Part shown: positions 30,976-42,204 of the stretch, piece by piece
Numbering within the stretch: the first letter of the stretch is position 1
How the letters are laid out: every line of letters begins with the position of its first letter
From: Earliella scabrosa
Taxonomy: Eukaryota; Basidiomycota; Agaricomycetes; Polyporales; Polyporaceae
Length of the DNA: 64,000 bases
NCBI GenBank assembly: GCA_022605405.1
Contig: JABYQQ010000023.1
Location: 310,001 to 374,000 of the forward strand
Reading direction: 5' to 3'
Translations under genes and position numbers: made by a program
The notes under the pieces: model-generated
What the model was told of the DNA's origin: nothing
The model's database searches: none
Seen by the model: the letters and a program-made list of their open reading frames with translations, nothing else

Positions 30976-31555
30976 TGATGAACTTCAGACCTGGAAGGCT
31001 GGGAGCCGACTGTAAGTCGAACAGAGAGAGATCTTCAGTCAGTGAGCGAACGACTATATTGCATAGATAAGTACCTGTAAGTCGAACAGAGAGAGACTAC
31101 AAGTACTTAGTCAGTAAGTAAGTAGAGAGCATATGTATGTATGAGACTTACTCTTCAGTCAGTGAGCGAACGACTGAAGAGCAGAGGCGAAATGTGAGCT
31201 GCTTATATAGACGTAGGGAAGGTAGCTGAGTAAGCGTAGAAAGCAGTCACATGTTAGCCACAAGACGATGAGTAAGAGGCATACGAGGCTATGGTGCGAG
31301 GATGAGTCAGTATGACGCGAGGATGAGCACCAAGTCTGAGTCAGACATAAGGTCTGGAACTATCCGGAACATCGTAGAACGCACTGGTACATAGAGGTAA
31401 AGTCCGGAAAGAAAGAACTATCGTACAGATGCAGAGTTATCTATATATAGTAACGAAGAAGCATAGCCCATGCTGTGCGTCATGTGAACGCATAGCCACA
31501 AGTCCATATGGGGACATATCGGTCCGGACAGTGCCGGATAACCCTAAGTTCAACA
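30976..31555 (-). repeat. LTR (5' LTR in element sense)
   Basis: 580 bp with the same ends as the left LTR. As the upstream LTR in element sense it should carry the promoter. The sequence between it and the polyprotein start (30454-30975, about 520 bp) is an untranslated leader with the primer-binding site at the LTR border and no other gene. Confidence 0.95.
31202..31209 (-). promoter_or_regulatory. TATA box in the 5' LTR
   Basis: On the element's sense strand this reads TATATAAG, well placed inside the LTR to start transcription. The equivalent site is also present in the other two LTR copies. It is predicted by sequence only. Confidence 0.5.
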
Positions 31556-33729
31556 GATCTGAACGCGGTGCCATTCGACAAGTTTGAAGAGGGAACACCT
31601 GCCAGCGAGGGCGCACGCTTCTTGAGATGGTGCCACATGGTGATAGGTGCGTACATGAGAGACTTATACACGGGGGAGGGGAACGGTACTAACAGATGGG
31701 CAGTGGACGAGGCTTTACCGCAGCGCGACCTACCTTACGGAGATGACGGCAAGGTGAGGTTGCCGGAGGAAGCAGGAGATATGCCTCCACAAACATTGCG
31801 GGAGAAGCTGAAGGTGTACCTGGAGGTGAAATGGGGTAAGCGGACTGGCGGTTCCTTGTGCCGCGGGAGGGTGACTGATGACGCAAATCAGAGGAGTGCG
31901 GACGGGAGGAGTTCAACTGGGACGCGGTCCAGGAGACCATCAACGACTACGTGGACGGTGAATGGGCGCCGCTGCTCCAGGCTTTCTTCTCGCAGAAAGG
32001 TGCCCTTGCAGTGTACACCCTGCACGACGCGCTGGTGAGGGCGGAAGCCAGCGACAACCCTTTTAACTTCAAGAGCCCCGCTGAGGAAGAAGATCACACT
32101 TTGGTCGTTCATGAGACGCCTCGCCATTCGCGAGCCAATTCTGTGAACCCTGGGAGTCGAAATGTAACCCCCAGCGGACGGCGAGCGCGTCCCGCAAGCC
32201 CAACCCCACGCTACCGATCCACGACGCCGACGGGATCCGACGTCCAGTCTGTTCCATCCAGAGCCTCGAGTGCCGCGTATGCTGCCCGCGACCCGTTTAC
32301 AGGGACCCTGGATGAGATCGCCGAGGAGGACGAGGAGGAGGCGGATCTGTACGTCCCTCCGATCCACTATGGACAAGCGAGCGTGTCCTCAGGGCCCGAG
32401 GAGGTCGGTCGGACCTCAGAGCAACGCGGAAACGGTGTGGCAGAAGCTGCTGCCGGCGCGCACCCCGGGAGTGGCCGATCAAGCGAGGTTGGTACGCCCG
32501 GCGAGAGCACGAAGGACGAGACCCAGGCCGGGGGAAAGGAGGCCGAACCAACCTCACGCGGTGAACCCTCAGCCGGGGCAACGAGCGGCAACGGGCAGGC
32601 GAAGGGCTCGCCGGCGGAGTCCCTGGGGCGGGGTGCACCGGCCAGCCCGCCTTCAGTGGACGGCGTTCCAACCATCACCCCGTCGGGGGATGGGAGCGCC
32701 GCGCGCGCGTGCGAAGAAAACCGGCATGAAGGCTTACATGACAAGGGAGACGGCGGTTCCGCAACAGGCGGGCAAGCAGGCGCGGCGCCCTCGACGGCAG
32801 CGACGCCGGACGACAAGAGCCAGCCTGGGGCAAGCGATGTCAGATGCGCACGCCGCGAGCGGCCGACGGGCGAGCCTAGCGCCACGGCTAAGCACACCGC
32901 TGCCAGCGAGCCAGAAGCCAGTAGCGAGCGAGCCGGAGAGACAGCCCAGCCACCCAGCGACCCGACGGCGGAGGACGGGGAGTGCGCGCGCCACGCCCCG
33001 CCGACGGACACGGGGATCATCATGCCACACACGAGGCGTGCGGAGATGGCGCCCAACGAGCCACTGCCAGAGAGCCGGGGAGCTGAAGCCACGGCGGGAG
33101 CCGAGCCCGAGGGCGAGCCGGGGAAGGGGGAGGCGGAGGCGGGAGGTGGTGTGAACGGTGAACCTTCGGGAGAAACGGAGAAAGGCAAGGGCGCAGGCGG
33201 CGCGCGAGGGCGGGGGGGACGAGGACGAGGGGGACGAGGACGAGGAGGAGGTAGAGGGCGAGGCCGTGGAGGGAGAGGAGGGCGTGGGCGAGGAGGGGGA
33301 CAAGGGAGCGATGGCAAGGCTGGAGGAGCAGAGGAAGCAATCGTCCAGGCCGGCGCCGCCGCGGTACAGAACGAGGCGTTGCCACCGGACGCACAGGAGC
33401 GGCGCACCCGGAAGAGGAAGGCCGCGGGTCCTCCTGTAGGAGAGCCGAGAATGACTCGCCGACGGCAAAAGGAGGAGAACGCCGCCTCGGGATCAACAGC
33501 TCGTGAAGATGACCAGCAAGAGACAGTAGCTGGGGTCGGGACCAGCGCCGCCCACATGGAGGCTCAGGCGGTGGTTTCAGACGGCGGGAGCATCACGCCT
33601 TCGGCTGAGCCCCAGGGAGAAGGTGTCGAGGGCAACGCGCGCAAGCGCAAGAACGACGATGGTACGACGGTAATGGAGGGGAACAAGAAGGCTCGTGGGT
33701 TGGATCCGAAGGGACAGGGGAGAGCGTAG

Positions 33730-36572
33730 TAAGTGGTCATCGGGCATGAATCTTCGCACTGGCTAATAGGCGTGTGGTCAGGGATACTATACCGCATCGA
33801 TGTACTTACTGTCTGGCTTATAGCAGGACAGATCGATGGGCGAGAGATGGCGACGCTATGAGGAGGACCGCTGGTGGGGCGAGATCACAGACCGAGATAT
33901 TCGAGGTGCGTGAGTTATCTCATCGTGCGGGAGCAGGGAGGGCGCCCAAATATTTCAAGGGCGCCGAGATGTTTCACCGGGTGATACTGGGAGCGCTTGG
34001 GGTGCGGGAGACGCGCATGGATCCAGGGGGCACCAGGGTCAAATATTGGAGGCAGTGGGCCAGATGGCGCGGTGCGCGACGCCCACCGCTATCAAGTATT
34101 TGAGGTGGGTTGAAATATTTGACTGTGGACAACGCGCACATAAACCCAGATGGATGGAATATCTGAGGCGCAGCGCTGCAGCGGTGAAATATTTGAGAGG
34201 GGATGAAATGGCGGACTGTGCATGACGCGCACAGGAGGGCAGATGGATGAAATATTTGAGAGGCAGTATGGGAAATGACGGCGCACAAGGAGGCGCGCAG
34301 GGAAAGTGCAGTGGTGAAATATTTGAGGAGCGAGGAAATAGCTCACTGGGCATCAGAGGCACATGGAGCCATGTCGATAGAATATTTGAGGGCCGGTGAT
34401 GAAGACGAGCGGGGAGGAGGCGCGCACTGCCCCAGTGCTTCAAGTATTTGAGGAGGGATGAAATATCTCACTGGGCGTGACGCGCACATGAATGGAGACG
34501 GATGAATTATTTGAGGAGCAGTGAACAAGATTACAGGGCGCAGGAGGAGTGCATCAACAGGCAGGGGCGAAATATTTCAGAGTCCATGAAATATCCCAGT
34601 GGGGGTGACGCGCACATGAATGCCGCAGGATGCCTGGTGAACGGGTGGGTGAAATATTTGATGGCACTAGACGCTGTGTGCGCGGCATGAGGTGAGACGG
34701 AGTGAGATATTTGATGAGGGCCGGAGAGCATTTCCTGGTGGGTCAAATAATTTGGGGAGGAATGCAGTGGGCGAGAAGGCGGCGCAGACGCTCGTTGCGG
34801 AGGCGCGCAGTGAAATAGTTGACGCTTAAGGCAGATAAATAGTTGTCTTTTACCGTAACTAAGCGGCTCAGATGATCTGCGTAAACTGAATTCACTGTCT
34901 GTCGAGGCGAACATCTAGCTCCCGCGTTCGTCAAGCGAGCTCGTGGATGCCGCCCCCTTTTTGTATCAACTCCACGTATTTGCAGCTCGGGATCGGCTGG
35001 GGCGCGGCCGCATGCACCTCCAGACCGGTCGAAGGTTGTGGAGTTGTATTCGCGAGAATGCACCTCTTGCAGTTATTGATTGAGCTCCCCCCCTACTACG
35101 AGAGATGCACATGTCAGCACGACACGGATGAACGAGGTGTCAGAGGAAGGAAGACATACACATTGAGACATGAAGACGCCCGAAGCGCGAACACACGACT
35201 TCTGACCGACGCCGGATGTACGACGTCGCGGTAACGACGAGCTATACTTTCAGTCAAATCGTCCGCGCTCGGTGGTTTTCTGGGACAAGGGGTTACTTTG
35301 AAGGCTGCGGCGAGCAGCACATCCGCTCGTCCGCTCGTATTCACGCCGTCTCGTGCAAGGCCGCTTCGTCTGCATCCGACTGTTCGTGGCTGGGGTCAGG
35401 TTGTTAGCGATGACCAACCCAGCGATATTGCATCATGACGTGGTCCCGCACCGTGCGCATCCCGTCGAGAGAGCATACTCTCATCCTTTGTCTCATTCGG
35501 AAAGCGAACCTCCAAGACCCGCTGTTGAAGCCCATTTGAACGGCAACTCTGCGAGCTCGGTCTGCGAGCTGAGCTCAGACCGTCCACCGGCGCCCTGTCG
35601 ACCGCATTCAATAGTGCGCCGCTGCAAGTTCACACCGCCTCGCATATCCGTGCGGGTCTTCGTGCGCTACGGCGGACCCATGTCAGAGTCAAAACACGTA
35701 TTGATGACCAGCTTTAGGGTCGCACCTGCACATATTCCAGCACGATTGGTGTGCGGTGTTGAGAAGCTGCAATCCTCGGACACAGCGGGCTAAGAGCTTC
35801 CTAAGGCGCAAATATGATCGACTTGTCGAGTTTAGGCGAGGATGACCAGAGTACTCGCTCCATCCGTAAGATGGCATGGACGCCCTGCTATGAAGCCGCG
35901 CCGGAGGGACTTCCGAGCGTTGGTCCTATACGTTCGGGTGTTCGCTTGAGGGCATAGGTGTCGTCTCGCAGATTTCCTCTGCATCTGCACACGTCAAGAG
36001 AGGGTGGATGCAATTTGAATCTGTATAGATATGGATAGATCTCGTACATGCAAAACCGACTGTGATCCAGCAGGCACGGCCCCAAGAGACTCCATACGCC
36101 CCATCATGCTGAGAGTGAAACGCACCTTGAACGAACCGACAGACCCCTCAGCCATCCGACCTGTTGTCCTGATACCAACACATACACAAAGTCTCCATCA
36201 TGGCCGCCTCCAGCTCGATCTGAACGCCCTGTGATATAACGGGAGGTGCAGCCAGCGAAACTGGACACACTTGCTGAGGCTGGGAGGATGGAACGCACAG
36301 TACTGCTAGTGCCGGGCAACGGAAGAGGAGTCTCAGCGAGAGAAAGACGATTCAGGTTGGGTTGCGCAGCATTCAACGAGGCCGGGCCGGGAGAGCCGGC
36401 CCTGCTGGTGGGCGTCTCTGTTTCTCGAGGGGCTGCCACTTGTCATTTTCTTCTCCTCTGAACACGCTCAGCAGCTACTCTACAACGATCACCATGGACT
36501 TGGACTCGCCTCCTAGGCCCCCCTTGCTCATACACTGCTCCCTCTCACCCACTCATTTCAAACGTACTCGTA
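33730..36572. other. Gene-poor stretch with repeat field
   Basis: Apart from the AAATATTT repeat field, I see no supportable gene. Several open frames of 60-145 codons exist on both strands, but they have uneven composition and no splice pattern that extends them. Confidence 0.4.
33945..34760. repeat. Degenerate AAATATTT-centred dispersed repeat field
   Basis: About 17 sites within 0.8 kb match or nearly match (T/C)GAAATATTTGAGG or its variants (AAGTATTTGAGG, AATATCTGAGG), spaced 25-90 bp. Several are accompanied by TGACGCGCACATGAATG or similar. The core is palindromic, so it can be read on either strand. Units are too diverged to be a young satellite. Confidence 0.7.
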
Positions 36573-37144
36573 ATGGACGACCCACGAACACCTACCCGCG
36601 GCCGCGTGAATCCGCCTGAACTCGCAGTTGAACTCGCATGCAACCCTCTCGAGCTCCGGCCGCACAGAAATGTCTTCATGATTCATCTGCTGGTGCGTGG
36701 CTATGGTGCGTTTGGGGACGGCGACGGGGCACGCTCCTAATCATCGCTTGTCTTCAGACCTCCGCGCTCGCAGATCATACAGGTCGCACTCTCCTCATAC
36801 ACTTCGCTCCACGCCGCCCTGAACTCCTGCAGAACCCCATCCCGCGCTCGATCTGGCGAAACCTGTTGTCTTGGACGAGTACTAAATAACCTGAGGGAAG
36901 CTAGGAGGCGGCCGAGGTGCGCGACTTGGGCGGGAGTCCAGAGCATGGCTCTCACCCAAACGGAGCAGGACTATGCTAAGGTACGTCACTGTGCCCTCTT
37001 CGTCCTCTCCGATGACTCACCACCACCATCTACGTCGACTACCGACAGGAGAAGGCCCGCTCAAGAGCTATGAATGCAGCGGGCACGAGACGGCGCGCGC
37101 TCGCCCGCTCGCCACCCTGCTTCCCTGCTCTCGTCCGGAAGTAG
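36573..37144 (+). CDS. Small unknown protein, three exons
   Basis: Exons 36573-36692, 36774-36980 and 37049-37144 are each a multiple of three, with GTGCGT and GTACGT donors and CAG acceptors, giving 140 aa. Exon 1 reads as a folded protein (VELACNPLELRPHRNVFMIH). Exon 2 has a helical start and a TQTEQDYAK end. Exon 3 is Arg/Ala-rich (EKARSRAMNAAGTRRR). There is no signal peptide, membrane span or known motif. It stands alone in a repeat-rich region. The regular phases favour a real gene, but it could be a truncated remnant. Function unknown. Confidence 0.45.
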
Positions 37145-38984
37145 ACGGTCGACGGACTGGTCGTTCCGCCGCCGGATCCAGGCGAAGGGGGGCGAGCGCA
37201 GTCAACAGCGACCGGGTTGCATGTCGGTGGAGACGTCTGTCCCTCCCCGATCGGGGCCTTGTTTGGCTCTATAACAGCGCGAGGGGATGGTTGTCGACGC
37301 GAGCTGGGCCGTGTGCATCCGCTCTGCCGGCTCGTTGGCTGCAGCGACGCGCTCCCGATCGTCGTCGGTCTTCACGTCGGGCGGGTGTCTTGCGGTATCG
37401 TGAAAAGAGCACAACGCGAGCGGGCTACCCTGCATCTACCGCTCCCCATCCGGATTGGACACTAGGACAGAACACTGAAGAGATATCGTTGCTGTAACGC
37501 GCGATCGGAATCCCCCACCGCGCTTGTTGATCGGCAGCAGCACGCTGCTTCCGTGAGCGTCGTCATCTGGTGTCCACGCGTCACGTTGGGCGTGCGATGA
37601 CACTGTCGTGTCTTACATGCATGACATAGCACGTCGGAAGTCGCTCGCCTGGGGATGGCACAGCATCCAAGCCTATGGATGGCTTCCTCCCCTACGCGCT
37701 CGCTGCATAGGACTCTCCGATTCTCGCCTGCACCATCTCGGACTGTGCGGACACCTTCCAACGCACTCGGTCCACCCACCATCTCCTCGAAAACATCTCC
37801 GCATCCTTTGCGACCTGTCCAACCTCTCCTGAACGACGCTAGGACCCGCTCCGTAATATCCGCACCGCCCCTTCTCCATAGTTGCCTGGGAACGCGACCC
37901 TGTTCTCCCTCGGCCACGCCCTACTCCGTCTCGGCTTCAGCCTGGACGCTCATTCTATCCCCACGGCCTCGACCTGTGCACCCCCGTCGTGTCTCGGTCG
38001 TGAGCATCCTAGGCTCCTGCGCCCCACAGTTCTGTAGTAGACCTTGCGGAATACAACTTCTCTCACGACACTCATGCCTGACCTGTCTCCATCGTATTCG
38101 CGCAAGACTCCTCCTTCACCGTCAAATGCGGAAACCGGATCTCTCCTGTCAAGTCTCTGCGCGTTCAGCCGTCGAGAACACCTGCACGCACGGCTAGGGA
38201 GACGATGTCGTTCCCGGAATACATGTGCGGCGGGTGTAGGGCTCTGCAGTTGTTGGGACTTTCGACCCTCTTGTTATCTCGGTGGACAATGACGAGAATC
38301 CGCGCTGCGTTCGGGCTCGACATCTCGCCATAAACAGGTTCTCATCCCGATGTACGCAGTCACATCTATCCTATCGACGTCCTTCCTTCACGGTATGTCA
38401 ATACGCCTTGGTCCCTCCGAAGCCCGTCCTCATTGTACCCACTTTCCTTCCAGAGCATCGCACTCGGCGCGTGCATACTTGGTAGCTTCCATGAGCCACG
38501 TCATAGCGGCCATGGATTGAGTCGACTTCGTGGATGGCACAGAAACGGCCTGACGAAGAAGCCCACCGAGCGAGCGCACGGCGTGGGCTCGTCCGTAACC
38601 CGACGCTGCCGCTAGGCAAGGTCCGCGCGACTCAGAGGATTGGAACTATGGTCCGACTTCCGGCGGACGTCCGGCGGACTTCCCACGTCTAGCGCCCAGG
38701 CACCGCCACAGTGCGAAACGCACATGTCCGCCTCTCGCTATACACCTCAGTCCGTTTCTAACCACCAGAGTTGCACCCTTACCTCTCTCTTTCGGCACTG
38801 CAAAACGGTTTTACCGCTCCGTAGGCATTCTGCGTTCCGCATCTTAGCTGTCATATTGACTTGTGCGAAACACTTCAGTAACGGTCCGCCGAGCTGCGGA
38901 ACTCTCCGAGTACTTTGCGTTCCGTATGCTATCTGTGGTATTGGATGGTGCTAAACCCTTCAGTAACTCGGTGATTAACAACAC
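37145..38984. other. No gene recognised
   Basis: Nearly 1.9 kb of unremarkable sequence with open frames of up to 180 codons on the plus strand. Their Ser/Pro/Arg-rich composition looks like translated non-coding pyrimidine-rich DNA. No repeat, tRNA or domain was seen. Confidence 0.4.
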
Positions 38985-39540
38985 CAATGAGAATATGCGG
39001 AGCCCTTCCGCGTCTTAAGAACGCGATTGGAATTATGCGGAGCCCTTCGGCGCCTTAAGAACGCCATTGGATTTATGCGGAGCCCCTCCGCTCCTTACGA
39101 ACTCCATTGGAATTATGCGGAGCCCTTCTGCTGCTCAACAACGCCATTGGAATTATGCGGAGCCCCTCCGCTCTTTACGAACGCGATTGGATGTATGCGG
39201 AGCCCTTCGGCGCCTTAAGAACGCCATTGGATTTATGCGGAGCCCCTCCGCTCCTTACGAACGCGATTGGAATTATGCGGAGCCCTTCTGCTGCTCAACA
39301 ACGCCGATGAAACTATGCGGAGCCCCTCCGCTCCTTACGATCGCGATTGGAATTATGCGGAGCCCTTCTGCTGCTCAACAACGTCGATTAAACTATGCGG
39401 AGCCCCTCCGCTCCTTACGAACGCCATTGGATTTATGCGGAGCCCTTCTGCTGCTCAACAACGCCGATGAAACTATGCGGAGCCCCTCCGCTCCTTACGA
39501 ACGCCAACATTGGATTTATGCGGAGCCCTTCCGCTCCTAG
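38985..39540. repeat. 40-bp minisatellite, 14 units
   Basis: The anchor ATGCGGAGCCC recurs at 38995, 39035, 39075 and every 40 bp to 39475, then at 39518 after a 3-bp insertion. Three unit types alternate, with cores CTCCGCTCCTTACGAACGC, TTCTGCTGCTCAACAACGC and TTCGGCGCCTTAAGAACGC. Because 40 is not a multiple of three and units lack stops, long frames stay open in several phases. These are not evidence of a gene. Confidence 0.95.
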
Positions 39541-39949
39541 CGTCGAGGGAGTTTACAATAAGTCATAGGGTAACTTCTATTGGACGGTGTGCCTTCAGAC
39601 TCTCCTCTTGACACACTACTCATTTCACACTTAGATCGGTCAGGGGAATTCGAGTTTTCAGGATGTGCTCTTTGAAACCGACTTAGGCATCATGAGCCTT
39701 CGGTTGCTCCTATGGAGACCCACCAGCAAGATGAACGGCAATCTATGTTGACCCTGCTACGTTCACGTAAGTACTTCATCCACACTCCCGTTGATTGCTC
39801 GTGTGACTGCCTATTGAGCCGACGGCATTGAGTCTATGTAATTTTGCGCCCGGAGGCGCGCTCCCCGGTTCAGCCAACACTCCTCAGAACTTTCCCCTAC
39901 TTCGTCTTCCCTACCCACTGCGCCTATCCTCGTCCTTCTCTTGTTTCCG

Positions 39950-42204
39950 ATGGATCTCACTGAACATGATCGTCTTATCGATCCTCTTCAGCACCTCAAG
40001 CTTTGTCCCACCTGCAACAATGCCAAGGTGTCGGCCCCCCAGCTCTGTGAGGGCAAGACCCGTCCGGAACACATCGATTCGTGGTACGAAGTCGTATGTT
40101 GAACGTCCTCCCTCCGAGTACCAGTTCTCCGCTGCCCCTCACCATGCTGACTCTGTCCTCTAGTGCATCAACAACTGCGATACCGCCTTGAATCGCTGCC
40201 AGTATCTCATGTTTCGAACCGACCTACCACGTGGCAAGCCTGCTGGGACTCCTCGGAAGCCATGTCCAGGTCGCCTGTGTGCTACAGGCCCTCCTGGCAG
40301 TCGCAATTCCAGCTGTCTGTTCGGACTTTGTGAAGCTTGCTGCGCTGATGCTCACCAACTGCTTGTGGGCTTGCGCCGCTGTGGTGTTTCTAGTCATCGT
40401 ACGGCCGTTGACCGGCCTGCGCGAAAAGGTGTGCCAGTTCCATTTCTCTCCTTACCCGCCGATCTCTGTTTATCATTTGGCCATGGAAGGTCGTCGTGGC
40501 CGTGCCACCTTTCCTCCTGCATCTCATGGTCCTCCCGAACCTCATGGTCCTCCCGCTCCTCACGTTCCTCCCGCACCTCATAATCCTCCCGAACCTCATG
40601 GTCCTCCCGCTTCTCATGGTCCTCCCGCTCCTCACGTTCCTCCCGCTCCTCACGTTCCTCCCGCTCCTCACGTTCCTCCCGCTCCTCATGGTCCTCCCGC
40701 TCCTCACGTTCCTCCCGCACATCATAATCCTCCCGCACCTTATGGTCCTCCCGCACCTCATGTTCCTCCCGTTCCGATCACGACCACGACATTGGATGCC
40801 GGAGGTGCTTTACCAGACAACACTGCATCGCTCAAGACTCGCGGACGTTGTCGTCGGCCGGCTAAGCATGGGGGCGCTTCCAGCCGGAAGGACGCAGATC
40901 AAGGAGATGTTGAGCTGGTTCGACCCCATCTTTCGTCCTACGCGCTCTCCATAGACCCTTCATACGAACGCCAGCTGCATTATTCTCAAATTGATGAACT
41001 TCGCCGCCAGGAGGTCAACAATGCCAATAAAGCTTCCGAGGAAGAACAGGGGAAGACAGTTTCGTTGGTTTGGTGGCACGAGGTAGGTCGATCTAGTCTT
41101 GGCTGTTGTATACCCTACCTATCCTCTTTGATCAGGACAACAAGGACCCTGTCATTACTCATGTCGTCGCTCCTCATCATCCCTGGTTCCGTCCATCAGA
41201 TTCTGCATACCTCATCAAGCGCTTCCAGCTCGACAACAAGTACTTCGAGTACTTTGACTGGAGCTCGTATAAATGGTTCGAGGGAGACGACACCACCCCA
41301 CGTCGCAATGTTCTGACGTGTGGAGACCTCCACTTCCGCTCACTCGGAGTTGCTCAGGCGCCAGACATGCCGCTAGGACTGCGCATTTTGAAACGCGCAG
41401 GAACTGAGCTGACTGAACCCCCGGCGAAGCACTCCATGTGAGTATACACATAGGCTTTGCCTCGATCTCGTGATCTTAACCATTCTAACATGCTCAACTA
41501 GCCCACATGTCCCTCGTACGCCCAGAGCTATACACAATCTGCACTCTCCTCCCGACAGGTCGTTGATCCTTGGCAGTGCACTGGTAACACCGACAACCTC
41601 AATGCAGTTCCCTTATCATGGCCGCAATATCCCGGACGCGCGTTCTAGAAGCCTCACTCCCTCCGCCTCCTCTGACGTCGTGACACCTGTCAGCGGCATG
41701 CACAAGCTATCTCTAGCAGAAGATGCACAATCAACACCGTTGACCAGAATACAGACAGATCACGGCCACTCCGTAGCCAACCCTTCTCTCGCTGACACTA
41801 CTGCTGTGTCTGCCCGGATTCCTGCCCTCTTCTCCTCAGACGACTCCACCGTTGCACCGCCAGACAACCCGCCCCCCCCAATTACTTTCTATAGGCCGCT
41901 GGATCTCGGACCAGCACCGCGCGGACCGTCGAAGGGCGGCTGGCCATGGCTGTACTTCTGTGACATGGCCGCCGGCTTTGAGGCATGGGAACGGTTCCGC
42001 AAAGATGGCATGACCGTTGGTACGGCCTTCGAGGTCGCTTTTCCTGGTCATTCTCGTAAGAAGCAGACCTTCAGCGACAACTACATGGCATTCAAGAACG
42101 CGCGGGAGAGTCCGGGCGTGGTTCAACTTTGGAAGGCTTATGGGAGGACCTCTACAGGAGAGTGGGCTTCATTTAGAGCGGCATGGGGCAGGAAGAGAAC
42201 CTAG
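39950..42204 (+). CDS. Unknown Cys-rich protein with His/Pro hexapeptide repeats, five exons
   Basis: Exons 39950-40093, 40164-40428, 40490-41082, 41136-41437 and 41502-42204 keep phase at every junction and give 668 aa. Residues 14-140 are Cys-rich (CPTCNNAK, CINNCDTALNRC, CLFGLCEACCADAH), likely a zinc-binding module. Residues 145-235 are an imperfect HGPPAP/HVPPAP repeat. A folded-looking part follows (VVAPHHPWFRPSDSAYLIKRF, FEYFDWSSYKWFEGDD), then a Ser/Thr/Pro-rich linker and a C-terminal block GGWPWLYFCDMAAGFEAWERF ending in a basic segment. I recall C-terminal blocks of this kind from expanded agaricomycete families of unknown function. There is no signal peptide. A nuclear or protein-binding role is only a guess. 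Splice sites are strong, so the model is reasonably secure. Confidence 0.7.
40515..40775 (+). repeat. 18-bp coding repeat (H-G/V-PP-A/E-P)
   Basis: About 14 units of CATGGTCCTCCCGCTCCT-like sequence within exon 3, differing mainly at the second (Gly or Val) and fifth codons. Tandem in-frame units allow length polymorphism without frame loss. Confidence 0.9.
41083..41135 (+). other. Fourth-exon acceptor with short intron
   Basis: A 53-nt intron (GTAGGT donor, TGATCAG acceptor) that fixes the frame between the repeat exon and the Trp-rich exon. Skipping it would introduce a stop soon after. Confidence 0.6.

Larger units (their letters stand above)
25030..31555 (-). mobile_element. Full-length Ty1/copia LTR retrotransposon
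   Basis: 6526 bp, with coding sense on the minus strand. It is bounded by 580-bp LTRs that start TG and end CA on the plus strand and flanked by the 5-bp target duplication GATCT (25025-25029 and 31556-31560). It contains a primer-binding site, a polypurine tract and one uninterrupted 1610-codon polyprotein. By eye the two LTRs differ at a single position (G near 25444, A near 31390), so insertion was very recent. It sits inside a coding exon, in the orientation opposite to the host gene. Confidence 0.97.
22538..33729 (+). pseudogene. Long host gene split by two transposon insertions
   Basis: Reliable exons are 23270-23329, 23385-23568 plus 24293-24320 (split by a foldback element), 24361-24761, 24818-24955, 25009-25029 plus 31561-31835 (split by the copia element), and 31892-33729. 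Ignoring the insertions and one copy of each target duplication, all phases agree and the frame is open to the stop at 33727. The 5' exons from 22538 are tentative. The product has a poly-Lys patch, a KFPEIGAWLNGKYPEYLR region, an ASWFNNNRGRLRK motif, an FTKDLNAVPFDKF block formed across the copia site, and a 610-residue last exon. That last exon is disordered, ends in an Arg/Gly-rich RGG-type segment (about 33200-33300) and a Lys-rich tail. RGG tails often bind RNA. Family not recognised. The gene must now be inactive unless the elements are spliced out. Confidence 0.65.

Noticed and set aside
32270..33557. Arg/Pro-rich frames overlapping the RGG-type exon on both strands
   Set aside because: GC-rich low-complexity coding sequence leaves other frames open by chance.
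31951..33729. 592-codon frame as an independent gene
   Set aside because: It lacks its own promoter space and joins in phase to upstream exons through a good acceptor, so it is the last exon of the interrupted gene.
39027..39540. Repeat protein encoded by the 40-bp array
   Set aside because: The unit length is not a multiple of three and several frames are open equally, so openness is a property of the repeat and not evidence of coding.
38985..39540. CRISPR-like array
   Set aside because: The units abut without unique spacers and the genome is eukaryotic.
40390..40761. Minus-strand Arg/Glu repeat proteins (EREEREDHE-type)
   Set aside because: Reverse translation of the His/Pro coding repeat in exon 3.
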